This document shows positions 37,660 to 48,575 of a DNA stretch of 64,000 nt, piece by piece (within the stretch, counting starts at the first letter, position 1; each line of letters opens with the position of its first letter). Below the pieces are notes generated by a model. It was not told the DNA's origin. It worked only from the letters and a program-made list of their open reading frames with translations, and searched no databases. Source of the DNA: Verticillium longisporum (lineage: Eukaryota; Ascomycota; Sordariomycetes; Glomerellales; Plectosphaerellaceae); assembly GCA_019188255.1 (NCBI GenBank), contig JAETXT010000007.1, positions 3,038,001 to 3,102,000 on the forward strand, given 5' to 3'. The position numbers and the translations under genes were made by a program.

Positions 37660-38496
37660 TTAAGCGGAGGGGCACTGGGACTGGATGTGACCGGGCTGCT
37701 GGCACTTGTAGCAGATCTTGTCACCACCCTCACCGCCCTTGGGGCAGTCACGAGAGAAGTGGCCGTTCTCGCCGCAGTTGTAGCACTTGGAGCCGTTGGT
37801 GCAGTCACCTGTCCTGGGTCAGCGAACACATTCAGAGATAAGAAAGCACTGAACCTACGAGACATGTGACCGAAGCCACCGCACGAGTAGCAGGTCTTGG
37901 GAGCACCGTAGCCGCCACCACCAGAGTAGCCACCAGCACCACCGCCGTAGCCGCCGCCGAAGCCGCCGCCGGCCTTGGGGCACTGGCGGGCCATGTGGCC
38001 GAGCTCACCGCACTGGACAGCGTATTAGCAAGGATGGGTCACGGCGCGGAGAAGACAGAAAACATACCTTGTAGCACTCACCACCACCGCCACCGCCACC
38101 ACCCATGGAGCCACCAGACTGGGGGCAGTCACGGCTGATGTGGCCGGGCTGGCCGCAGCGGTAGCAGGACTTGTTGTCCTTGGGGCCGTCAGGGCACTCA
38201 CGGCTCAGGTGGCCCTCGTTGCCGCAGTTGTAGCTATTCATGGTGAGCAACCAAAAGCACAAGTGTTGGTGAAGGCGACTTACCACTTAGCGGGACCCTT
38301 CTGGGGGCACTCGCGGGCCTTGTAGAGGTTAGTGGATGGTCTTGCCAGTCATAGCGATCGTCTGTGATCATACCTGGTGGCCAACGACACCGCCTGAACG
38401 AACCATTAGTGTCTGCAACTTCTTCAGGAACTACACGTGCTAGGACTTACAGGTGTAGCAGGTGCGGGGAGCGGGAGCAGAACCCTGGTAATCCAT
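37660..38496 (-). CDS. gis2: CNBP/Gis2-type zinc-knuckle nucleic-acid binding protein
   Basis: Six exons (minus): 38451-38496, 38374-38393, 38284-38318, 38068-38233, 37859-38012 and 37660-37808. They total 570 nt, giving 189 aa, with five GT-AG introns. Seven CCHC knuckles (C-x2-C-x4-H-x4-C) are visible: [84 protein letters not shown] and [14 protein letters not shown]. Gly-rich linkers flank knuckle 4. Seven knuckles match vertebrate CNBP and yeast Gis2/Byr3, which bind single-stranded RNA or DNA and act in translation and stress granules. The first knuckle is assembled from three exons, two of them only 20 and 35 nt, so automated gene callers could easily miss the 5' end. Confidence 0.95.
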
Positions 38497-40949
38497 TGTG
38501 AAGATTGTTGAGGTGTTTGGTTCTGATTATCAAAGTCAGCGGCCGTTACTGAAGAAGAAATGTCGCCAAGCAAGACAATGATTGCATCGGGAGGAGACCC
38601 CAAAGCGTGCGACGACAGCATATTGGCTCGCATCGGACCCAAGCGGACAAGTGTTCCGGCCCAAAGGTCTTTGAGGAGGCGATCATGTTGGGATTTTGTA
38701 ACAGTCCGCGGCTTGAATCACTTGAACCAGGCGGCATCCGGCACCCTTCCCTAGATGAACGAAAGAGGTGGGGAAGATGTAGGCTATCGTTGTCCGACAT
38801 ACTTAGAGGTGGCTGGTGACTGTGAAAGAAAGTGGAGAGGAAATCCAATGCCCGTGACTTGAGTGAAGAATGGCGAGATGGTTTATGAGGGGGTCAGGAT
38901 GGGTTTTGGTGTGAGAGAAAAAAGTTGGTGGGCGGTGGTGCGGCAAGGAAAGAGGCTGAGATGGGTAGGAAGAAATAGCAAAGGCAGGCGGTAATAATGT
39001 GGCAGGAGCGAGAAAGCAGTTGCATGCACAGGACTGCAGTAGCAGGTGCAGTGGCAGCAGGTGCGGCATGAAGTGGCATGAATTTCTTGAATTCTCTTCA
39101 GACCGCCTGGTGGATCGATTCCTGGAGGCTGCTTCCCATGCCATGCCTGGTTTGCTTGGTGGGGTGGGAGAAAATATTGGCTGACATGGCAGGGCAGGTG
39201 CACTGGACGCCAGTATCCGCGATCCAGGCATGTCGACGTGCTTGTCCAACGCAATGCAGTACGTGACCGCGAACGCAACATTGGGGGTGTAAGGTAGAAG
39301 TACAAGCCAATTCCAGTAGTAATAGTAATACTGAAGCGAGCGAGGGCAAAGGGACAAATCGGCGGGGGGGTTGTAGAAAAGGGATCTTGATCAGATCTGA
39401 TCGATGATGCCTGTATCAAAGGATACTGGGGCCAGGTGACAAGACGGGAACATGGTAGCAAGAAGTCCACTTACAGGTGGGTTGGGTGTGAGGTTGTAGG
39501 ATGTAGAGAACGACTCGATGAATTGATCGTACTCTTGGGTATCTTGCTTCTCAGACGTTCAACAGGATCGGGAGGTGAAGTGGTCAGGCGGGAAAAGTGA
39601 GATCGGGCAGTCCTTTGTAGGAAAAAAACAGAGATTTAGTCTGTAGTGGGGTATCCTGGCAGGCCTGGGCGGGCAGCCCGCCTTCCTTGTCCACGCGCCG
39701 TGTGATGCGCCGCGGTACAGCGTTCTCAAAATCGCCGAGGGACTCCTCTAGCCCTCGTTCTCGCTTCCACTGGGAGGAACAGACTGGAGCCCAGCTGGTC
39801 CCTTGCAGAAGTGCGACCTCACACTGTCCGTTTTCGCCCCCTTCTGCAGCAAGACCCATCAAACCGCCACCAGTTTGCCACAAGGGACAGTGGCAGTATG
39901 AGAACACGACACTGGTCTGCCCCGCCATTTGCGGTGAAGACCCAGTGAAGACCTACCAAGTAGGTACGTCGCAACATGAGCTTGAGAAGCCCCCAACCAT
40001 TTAATTACTGATGATCTCTAACAACTAACTGTGGAAAGAGACTAGTACACGTGCTATTTCAGAGCACATGCGCCACGCATCATGTTGATCAAAATCGGTG
40101 GCCTCTGTCAATGGTTTAATCAATCAGGCCTTTCAGCAGCGTCGAGGCTGTCCGAAATGTTGCCATCAGCACGATGGACTCAAAGAACCAATCGGCAACG
40201 GCGGAAAAGCCTTCACACGATGAATATGGCTTTTGACTTTTCCCTCCCATTTTAACGGTTGCGAGGGCCAAACCCCAGACAGAGACATGCGGCTGAACAC
40301 GAAACCAGCCCGGCCAAGTGGTAAAACTAGGGTCCTTACCGGCTAGCACCGCCGTTCTTTTGTGATCCATCGTACGAAACGTGCTCTATCGACGATGTCC
40401 GATCACGAAGAACCACCAATGTATTTCCCAAGCAAAACATCACCCGGTCGACAGCAGCCCTGTAGTCTCGTGAATGGCTTAGCGGCACACGTAGGACCCA
40501 TCAGACTTCAATGGGCTCGGTCTTCGCCCAGGTTGGTGAGGGGCCCATGAACGCGGGGTGCGCTTGGTGGGGCACCTGGGCCACCTGTTGATCTATCCTC
40601 GAAGGATCTTGGAAGACTTGACTGTGCTTCAATGTCAGGGTTTAGAGGCCTTGAATCGTAAGAGAAGCCTTCTGGTGGCGAATGATTGATAGACATAACC
40701 AAGCTGCGAGTTCATACAGTGAGATATGTGACAATTGGAGATCATTCTGTAATACAGCAACGCATTGAGAGAGGCGGAGGTGAAACTGTCACAGGCTGTC
40801 AGTCACAGTGGGTGGGGTGTCCATGATCCACGTGATGTGGCGCGCCACGGTTCGCCTCAACGCGTCAGAGCTCCATTGTGTGTGTGTGCATCGCGCCTCG
40901 ATTGCTGGATGACTTGCTGACAGCCCAACACGACGAGGTAGGCGCAATC
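38497..40949. other. Divergent intergenic region of zinc-knuckle and Sae2-like genes
   Basis: About 2.4 kb that holds the 5' flanks of two genes. Minus-strand frames at 38803-39470 are Pro/His/Ser-rich and look like leader or promoter sequence rather than protein. A MluI-type ACGCGT lies at 40860-40865. No further gene is supported. Confidence 0.5.
40860..40865. promoter_or_regulatory. Candidate MCB (ACGCGT) box upstream of the Sae2-like gene
   Basis: ACGCGT occurs 85 bp before the ATG of a DNA double-strand-break repair gene. In yeasts this hexamer binds MBF and drives G1/S expression of DNA replication and repair genes. The assignment here rests on one 6-bp match and position only. Confidence 0.3.
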
Positions 40950-43183
40950 ATGGCGAGCTGGTTCGAGAAAGGCCGTCCCGCCATCTTGGAGGCCTTGACA
41001 GCTGCGTGTAACCAGATCGATACGGATCTTCGGGCTGGTGAGTCGTCCCTGACCACACGGCTTTCAATTCCGGCTGGCTGATGACGATGGTTACAGAGCT
41101 CAATGAGCAAGAACGAAGGCGCAAGAATGGACTCGACGAAGAGCTGGAGTTGTTGAAGCGGCGCTCCGCGACTGTCGATAGCCTTGAGGCTGAAAACCGC
41201 CGTCTTCGTGCGGACTTGTTGCGGTATCAGACAGAGTCCACACCTGCCAGCAGTGTTCCCAGAGGTGTCGCGCCTCGACCCACGACGGCAAGCATTACGC
41301 CCAATCCACGAAGCGAATCGCCCATGGCTACTTTGGACACGCCATCAAAGCTACCCATCGAAGCCTCGGAGTCGAGAAAGTCTCTGCTTGTAAAGAGCCA
41401 TCAATTGCAGAAGAAGTTTGATGCCCTCGATTCGAACTACAGGCGACTGATGTCGGCATATAACAAGAAGAAGGACGAGCTAAGCCGTCGCGAAGGGCAC
41501 ATCACTCAGCTAGAGGCGAAGATTGAGGCGTTACAGCACCAGGTTGATAGGGCCGCCATGGCTGCGCACGACGACGATGGCGATGATGGTGCGCTAGCTT
41601 TCGAGCCGAGTAGGGCGACCAGAGCCTCCAGTCATGTACCACCCAGCGCTCCGCCTATCGATGCGACCGCCAGTGTCAGCTTTTCTTCAGAGCCTGGAGT
41701 GGATGCGGGCACAAGAGAGCTCTGTGTCACCCGAGAAATCCCACCACTGTCCCGCTCCACGACCTCCGCGAAGGCGTCTCCCGCTGAAGACGAATTCCCG
41801 AACTTTGCTCCAATCTGTGCTGAGGTGGAGCTGCCGCCTTTGCCACGCCCAGCTGATCCTGTCAAGACGCTGAAAATTAAAGTCGAACCTTCGTCAGACG
41901 GTCCGATACTTGTGATGGAGCGAGCAGTGGCAAAACGAAAGAGTGCGGCCGCAACCGAGGAGCCGCCTTCGCGTCGTGTCAAGACCGAGTTCTCGCGATC
42001 TAGTTCTATTGCCGATTCGGGCCAGAACCTAGTACTGCACCAAGACAGTCTTGACCTTGATGAGGTCGGCCGAAAACTAAGTACGCCACGGAAGAACAGG
42101 TTCATAGTCGATGCTCCTGAAGCTGCTACCGGACATGCTGCCGGGTCGAGGACGCTCAGCAATGCAGTTCTGATACGGCCGGATGATGGCGATTTACGAG
42201 CGACGAGGACTGTCTTGCCCTCCTCAGCATTGACGCCCATCAACCCCAATGCGCGCACGATGAGACCATTGACAACCAAGTCTGCGGGCAAGGTTCCTAC
42301 CAAAGGGCTGTCACAAGGAATAGGATCCTTGGCAGAGGACGGCAACCTTTATCAGAGGGCGGTTCGGAAACAGGCTAATCGGGATTCGGTACAACCCCCC
42401 CGAGGCGGTAGTCGTCTGAATAGGCTTCTGAACACGCCGGGTTCTGGGGAGAAGCCAACAGTCGTGCGTTCTGCTCCTCGACCACTGCGCTCTGGAGCCG
42501 ATACTACCCTTGCCCATCTCGGGGCACCCGGGCGACGGGAGCTGCCGTTCGGACGGGAGAGCGCAGGTCGGTCTTCCAAGGAAGGCAGGAACAGGGCCGC
42601 TGCTACCAACCTACAGCGACAGGTGGAGCAAGGCGAGGACAAAAGGCAGGAAGACCAGGTTCGAGGGTCGCTGCGCTTGAAACAGGCAGCAGATCTTCGT
42701 CTAGAAGATTTCAAGGTGAACCCCAGATTCAACAATGGGCAAGACTACGCCTTCTCCGAAGTGATCCGCGGCAAAGATGACCGAGCTTGCTTGCCTGGCT
42801 GCACCGACATGTCGTGCTGCGGCAAGCAGTTCCGCGGTCTGGCGTTAGCCCAGCGCGGAAACAGCAACGTTGCGGAGGACACGAAGTTGTTTGAGAAGTT
42901 TCTCGGCGACGGCATCAGTAGGATATGGGGCATGTCCAAAGAGGAGAAGGAGGAACTGTGGGTAGAAGCAAAAACTTGGGAGCTGGCTGAGCAGATGGGC
43001 AAGCACCGTCATAGGTACGCGCGAAGGGCTTCGCCTCCAGGTTTCTGGAACACGGAGTTTCCGAGCACGCAGGAGGTGGAAGCAGAGAAGGCAGAGGCAG
43101 AGAAGAGGCAGAGGCAGATGGTTGTTGATCGATACAGAGAGGCTATGAGGCCAGGGGGACGGTGGGTATTCCGAGACGAATGA
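40950..43183 (+). CDS. DNA end-resection cofactor Sae2/CtIP/Ctp1 family
   Basis: Exons 40950-41037 and 41097-43183 give 724 aa. The N-terminus (MASWFEKGRPAILEALTAAC) leads into a coiled coil (about residues 30-75, LNEQERRRKNGLDEELELL). A second coiled stretch is at about 135-185. A long disordered middle with Ser-Pro/Thr-Pro sites follows. The C-terminal Sae2/Ctp1 domain is clear: CLPGCTDMSCCG from Cys594 (CxxC-type zinc-hook cysteines), then KHRHRYARRASPPGFW (PPGFW at 676-680). The family activates the Mre11-Rad50-Nbs1/Xrs2 nuclease to start resection of double-strand breaks and to clear hairpins and covalent adducts; it is controlled by CDK phosphorylation. The protein is nuclear. Confidence 0.93.
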
Positions 43184-44029
43184 GTGTTACTACGAGACAG
43201 GCGGACAGACAACTAGAAGAGCAATAGTGGATGGATTGGCCCTGAGCTTGGCCCTTAGCTAGACGTAATGGCATTTCCGTCAGAAATAAGTTGATGGTGT
43301 GAAAGAGGAAAGCGCAGCTAGACAATACGGCGTGGTCAGTCAGTTGTCTCCTTGCCTGCTCCGTCACAGGAGGCTCTTGGAAACTTCGTGCAACAGAGGG
43401 TCCGTGCGTCACAGAGGACTCTGGGATCATGTCGCACCGCGTCTGACTAATCCTCGGCTCTCCAACTTTCCTTCCACCAGTGCTCTGAACCAACCGGCGA
43501 ACGGTAATTTTTCGACCGCCAACCCAGCTCGCGGTTCCCTCCCGGACACGCTTGCTCCCTCCCACTCGTGCAGCAGTCTGTCACGGCCATCCCCCCCTCT
43601 TTTACCCTTCGTGCAGTACCTTTATTCAGAAAATACTTTGAGTTTCCTCATCGGCGGTGATCGCGGTGACCACAGTCATTTCTGAGCTTTGGCAACAGCA
43701 TCAGAGGCGGCACGCGGCATGACCCGTCAGCTCTGGGGGGGCATCTTGCATAATAATCACCTCCTGCGACGACATCCGATCGCGGCCATCCACCACGGCA
43801 CCCAAACATCAGCTCGACAAGTACCTGAAGTGCACCTTCCTGCGAACTGCTGCCTTTGTCTGATCTCTCTCATCAACGGCGCGCGATACCGAACCGAGCA
43901 GTGACGGTCCTCGCGGTGGACAGTCACTGCCCATACGCGACTCCCACGCCGGCAGGATGAGCCATCGTCATCTGCCGGCTGGGCAACCCATGCCGGGGTG
44001 GAGCGCCAGCGGCGAACGGTGCTGGCGAC
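43184..44029. other. Intergenic and 5' leader of the deubiquitinase gene
   Basis: It contains the Sae2-like 3' end and the deubiquitinase promoter or leader. An ATG at 43957 opens a short frame (MSHRHLPAGQPMPG) that would join the deubiquitinase frame only if one G of the GGGG run at 43995-43998 were absent. It may be an upstream ORF or the true start. Confidence 0.45.
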
Positions 44030-46988
44030 ATGGGCCCTGTGCCTGGCCATGGCGCGCACATTGTTCACGGCGGACATGGTGGGCATGGAGGACACGGAAA
44101 CTCGAGGAGACGGCCGCCGCCGCCTTCCTATGTTCCGCAGTATCATCAGCAACACCATCAGCAACACCAACACATCCCGCCCATGTACCCCAACTACATG
44201 AACCCCTATGCAGGCGGCCCGCAATTCTACCCGCAGCTACCGCCCCAGTACCAGAATGGGGGCATGCCCACTGCCTACATGCAGCACTACCAGCAGCCAT
44301 ACTTACGCTCGCCTCCGGCTAAGCAACAATTTGTCCCCATGGCTGGCGTCAGAGTCCCTCAGCCTCACCCTCGGCAGCACCAGCAGTCTCCTGCTCTCGC
44401 GACTCCCTACCAGCCTCCTCCCATGCCCTCTGCCATTGCGCCACACACGCCCACTTCGACACACTCGTCCCATATCATGGCAGAGCCGTCTGCCGTCTCT
44501 TCCGCGTCACCTGCGACATCCCAGATCGAACAGGGGCACGCGCTCGCCCCTGCCCAGGAGGAGCTGGTCCAGCCAGAAACGGCCGCGCCTGCCCCTCCTG
44601 TGCGACAGCCCACTCCGGAGCCCCCTCAGCCTAAGGAGCCTTTCCGAGCACCGGTATGTTGATAACCCACGCACGCCCCTCATGATCCAGAGCCGCTCTT
44701 CTGATGGCCCCCGCAGCTTCCATGGCTTTCTCAGCCCGATCTCGATTTCCCCAAACGCACGCGCGTCAAGCGGCGCAAGCGAGCGCCTCTAGTCTCGGCC
44801 GACAAGGGAGTCACACTCCCTAGCGATGTCAATGGTCCCCTGAGCGAGTCAGCCGACCACGCCTCTACAGATGCCGCCGTCACGTACGAGTCGCAGGTAT
44901 CAGCTGGCACGGCATCCACAGTCTCGGCGGTCTCGACTCCTGCGACTCCTCATGCCAATGCTGCATCGACGTCTCATGATAACCCAACGGAGATCTCGAC
45001 CCAGAACAAGAGGCCCGTCACAAGCGGTTCCGGAGCCTCCACCTCGCAGAGCCCCGCCCCTTCATCGTCACGCCCCATCGTACCCGTTGTTCCGGCCATC
45101 CCCAAAGGCAGCCCGAAGACTACCAAGACAAGCGCCGAAGCGTCCTCCGAGGTTGCCAAAGCACCTGTTGCCCAGGACGCGCCGAGCGAGATACCTTCCG
45201 TCGGTGTCCCGTCCCAGGAGAAAGCCCAACAGCCGAGTGAGGAGGCTCCCAAGTCTACCCCACGCGCACCACCGTCAAGCTGGAGTGCCCTGTTCGCAAA
45301 AAATGCTGCTGCCGCAGCAGCTGCCAAGAACCGGAACGCTCAGAACGGCTCAGCCGGTCAAGGGACCAACGGTACTTCTCCTGACGATGCGGACAGGCCA
45401 TTCGACTCTACCTTCCCTTCTGACAACAGCGTGAACACAATTGCTGCGGCGCTGAGAGCATACCGTGTTCGCAACCCCGAGAAAGTCAAGTACGTTGAGC
45501 CAAGGGGCTTGGTCAATATCGGGAACATGTGTTACATGAATTCTGTAGGTATTTCCAGTGGTAAAGGTGGTCATGGCCTGTGCTAACACAGTCAGGTCCT
45601 TCAAGTTCTTCTTTTCTGCGTGCCTTTTTACGACTTCCTGGACCAAATTAGCGAGAAGGTCCCTTTGAGTTTCAAGAGCCAAACACCCATCCTGGACGCA
45701 ATGTAAGTTGAAGAGTCCCTCGTCATGACTGTCCCATATTGACGAGTTCTAGGATCTTGTTCATGAGGGAATTCCAAGTGATCAACTCTGGCGACTCGGC
45801 AGCCAAGCTTCGAAAGCTCCTGAAGAACGAGGAGCTCGAACAGTACGGAACTTCATTCACTCCCGAATTTATTTACCAGGCCATTGAGCCTGACAAGCGT
45901 TTTGAAAATATGAGGGTAAGTCTCTTCGTCTCGCCCTGAAATAGCCAGATCACTGACGACTCGCAGCGTGGTCATCAGCAGGATGCCGAGGAGTTCTTTG
46001 GTCTTCTTCTGCAGTCTCTTGATGATGAGTGCGCCAAGGTGATGGGCGTCGCTTCTGGCAACGCCCCTCATCCTGCGCCGGCATCGGCGAACGCAGACGC
46101 AACCGCAGACGGCTGGCTTGAAGTTGGCGCCAAGCAGCGTGCCGCTGTGACACGTTCGTCCGGGGCCAGCTCGTCGACCCCTATTACCCAGATCTTCGGC
46201 GGCTTGTTGCGATCCGAGTTGCGCGTCACTGGCAAGCAGGACTCGATCACGACAGAACCGTACCAGGCTCTACAGCTTGACATTGGAGCAAACGATGTCA
46301 GGAACGTTGTAGATGCTATGAAGAGGCTGGCAGCGCATGAGAAGCTCGACGGCTCTGGATTCAACTCCCCACTCGGAAACATCGCATCTGTTGTCATGCA
46401 GTCGCTGATCGACACACTGACACCCCTGAGCTCATCCTGCACCTAACGCGCCACCATTTTGATGCTGAGGGCGGCACCACAAAGATCTGGAAGAAGGTCG
46501 GCTATCCCCTCGAGCTCGAGATTCCCGTGCAGGCTCTCGCCAGGCAGTGGCGGGCCAGTAACAAGGGAGGTGAGGGGCCCAAGTACAAGCTCATCGCTGT
46601 CGTGTACCATCACGGCAAACATGCCAACGGAGGTCATTATACTGCAGATGTAAGACGTCAGGACGAGCATGAGTGGATTCGCTTGGACGACACTGTCATT
46701 CGACGAGTCAGGAGCGAGGACGTGGCCGAGGTTGGTGAGGAGGAGGCTGCAAAGGCGACGACGCAGGGCTCAGGTTCTCGCGACGTCTCGGCGAACAGGT
46801 TTGGCGCCATGAACGATGACGATGCTGGTGATCGTGGCGAGTGGACATCGGTGGACAAGACCAACGGAAACAAGAACCGCTGGAGTGCCGTCGCCAACGG
46901 CGCTGCCTCGCAGTCTCGTGGCAAGCAGGTCAAGGAGAGTGTGAAGGATAACAAGGTGGCATACCTACTCTTCTACCAGCGTGTCTAG
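44030..46988 (+). CDS. ubp3: Ubiquitin-specific protease, Ubp3/USP10 type, one-base frame disruption
   Basis: Exons 44030-44653, 44717-45544, 45596-45702, 45753-45915 and 45967-46988. The N-terminal 400 residues are Gln/Pro/His-rich and disordered, as in Ubp3/USP10. The USP catalytic core starts GLVNIGNMCYMNSVLQVLL, with the nucleophile Cys at codon 45530-45532. RGHQQDAEEFFGLLLQSLDDE follows, and the His box is GGHYTAD (His codon 46635-46637) with LDDTVIRRV. At the CCCC run 46423-46426 one C is missing: before it the frame reads QSLIDTLTP, after it ELILHLTRHHFDAEGGTTKI. Restoring one base gives about 914 aa. The usual HLKRF core motif reads HLTRH. Ubp3/USP10 with its Bre5/G3BP partner deubiquitinates trafficking and autophagy substrates. 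Sequence conservation on both sides of the shift suggests an assembly error. Confidence 0.88.
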
Positions 46989-47664
46989 GTATCCTATCAC
47001 ACGTGGCGTTGGGGAGGGGGAATTCGGTGTTCAGGTCTCGAGGCCGCGGACTGGCAGGCTCGCCTTGGTTTCTATCTTCTTGGCGATGGCGCCTGGTCAT
47101 CGTCTTGGAAGCAGCAGCCCTGATTTCTCTTTGGGAAGGGAGGGGCTTGGTGTGCGCAAGGATAGGGACATTTGGGTTGCTGAACGAGGCTCGGACGACG
47201 AAGGCGGCGACGAGGTTTGCGATGCAACCCGTCGCTACGGTGTCCTCTGCTATCAACTTATATCAGGCGACGGGGGACGCTTGAGTACTGCTTGGGGGCT
47301 AGGGAGGACTGACAATGGATAATCTGTGTCGAAAAGAGTCGGGTCAGGTGATGGCAATCAAAGGTCCAAACCGCAGGGCTCAGTTCTTGTAGCAATAAGT
47401 CACTTGTAACATAAGAGCATGTTGAACATATTTTGCTGAAGGTGTTAATTTCTTCGTGATGTTGGTGATTGTTTGGTCAGGGGGACCAGCAATCCCACAT
47501 GCCCCTCAAGTGTGGAGTCACTGGTCTTGATGTTCACTCCCCGTCAGGTTTGGATAACCACTCATCATCACTACCACCACAACTGCAGCAACAAGACAAG
47601 CGGCAAACGCAACCGTCCTGCCAAACACGTCAAGTAGCTCGGCAATCTGTCCAGATAGCCCATC
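46989..47664. other. Intergenic between deubiquitinase and DUF952 gene
   Basis: About 0.7 kb that holds the 3' end of the deubiquitinase and the DUF952 promoter. The open frames here are arbitrary in sequence. Nothing else is recognised. Confidence 0.5.
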
Positions 47665-48181
47665 ATGTCCATTGCCGACATCCCCTCCCCCCTGCCGACG
47701 TATCTCTACAAGATCATCCCCACGGCGCCTCCCGCCACGCTTCCCCAAGAATGGCCCCTCTCTGACCTTGACCGCAAAGACGGCTACATCCACCTCAGCA
47801 CGGCACGCCAGGTATGGAAAAGCGCCTCCTTCGTATCATCTTCTCTACTTTCTGTTGCCGCCCGGGGTTTATGCACGCCCCAATCCCCCCCCCCCTGCCG
47901 GGCTACCGGCTGACAGTGGGCGCGTGCGCGCATCCCACCCACAGGTCCCCGTCACAGCGGGCCTCTTCTTCAAGGAGCACCAGTCGCTCTGGGTCCTCAA
48001 GCTGCGCCTGGCGAGCTTCGCGGCGGGGAACCTCCGCTGGGAGGCCGCCGGGTCGGACGTCTACCCGCACCTGTACGGGCAGAACTTTGGCGCGGCGGAG
48101 ATTGTCGACGCCCGGGAGCTGCGGCGCGGCGAGGCGCAGGTATGGGGGGTTGCGCTGGAGGGGGAGGTCTGGCTCGAGTGA
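47665..48181 (+). CDS. DUF952 family small protein
   Basis: Exons 47665-47811 and 47945-48181 (intron 133 bp, GTATGG...ACAG) give 127 aa. The fold signature is YLYKIIP near residue 14, then DGYIHLSTARQV with the conserved His, VTAGLFFKEHQSLWVLKL, and the ending AEIVDARELRRGEAQVWGVALEG. DUF952 proteins are small, widespread in bacteria and fungi, and related in fold to ADP-ribosyltransferase-like or macrodomain-adjacent proteins; no biochemical role can be assigned. It ends tail-to-tail with nup85, about 390 bp apart. Confidence 0.9.
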
Positions 48182-48575
48182 GCTTGCGGGCGAGCGACCT
48201 ACTGACGGCAAGCTGAACGGTGTGTTTGGCAGGCCGCTTGTGGCCTGACAGCGCGGGGTGTTCAAGGATGAACGGGAGGACAGAGTCACGGGTGTAATGC
48301 GAGAGTGCGAGGAAACAAAATAGAAGAAGCAAACTTGCGCGTTTTTGGTGATCCGTTTATTTCCCTTCCCTGTCCAGTGGTATAAACTACAGCAGCTCTA
48401 GACAATCAAGTCTGCTCTCCCCTAGCCGTCATATGATACAGCAAAGCAAGCAAGTCCCCCCTCTGATTGTCGCTCAGATCAACGGCCCCCCCAATCCTAT
48501 CGTCGTCGTTTCACACATGAACGAATCTCTGTTCTCAACCACAACAGGTTTTTCAGATGGCTCATCCGCGCACTT
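48182..48575. other. Convergent 3' region of DUF952 gene and nup85
   Basis: About 390 bp between two stop codons. No gene or repeat is seen; it should contain both polyadenylation regions. Confidence 0.55.

Noticed and set aside
38803..39470. Two overlapping Pro/His/Ser-rich minus-strand frames upstream of the zinc-knuckle gene
   Set aside because: Low-complexity pyrimidine-rich sequence typical of fungal promoters and leaders; no conserved block.
43957..44029. Upstream ATG (43957) as the true start of the deubiquitinase
   Set aside because: It needs one base of a GGGG run to be removed. The 44030 ATG works without any change and the N-terminus is poorly conserved, so I kept 44030 and noted the alternative.
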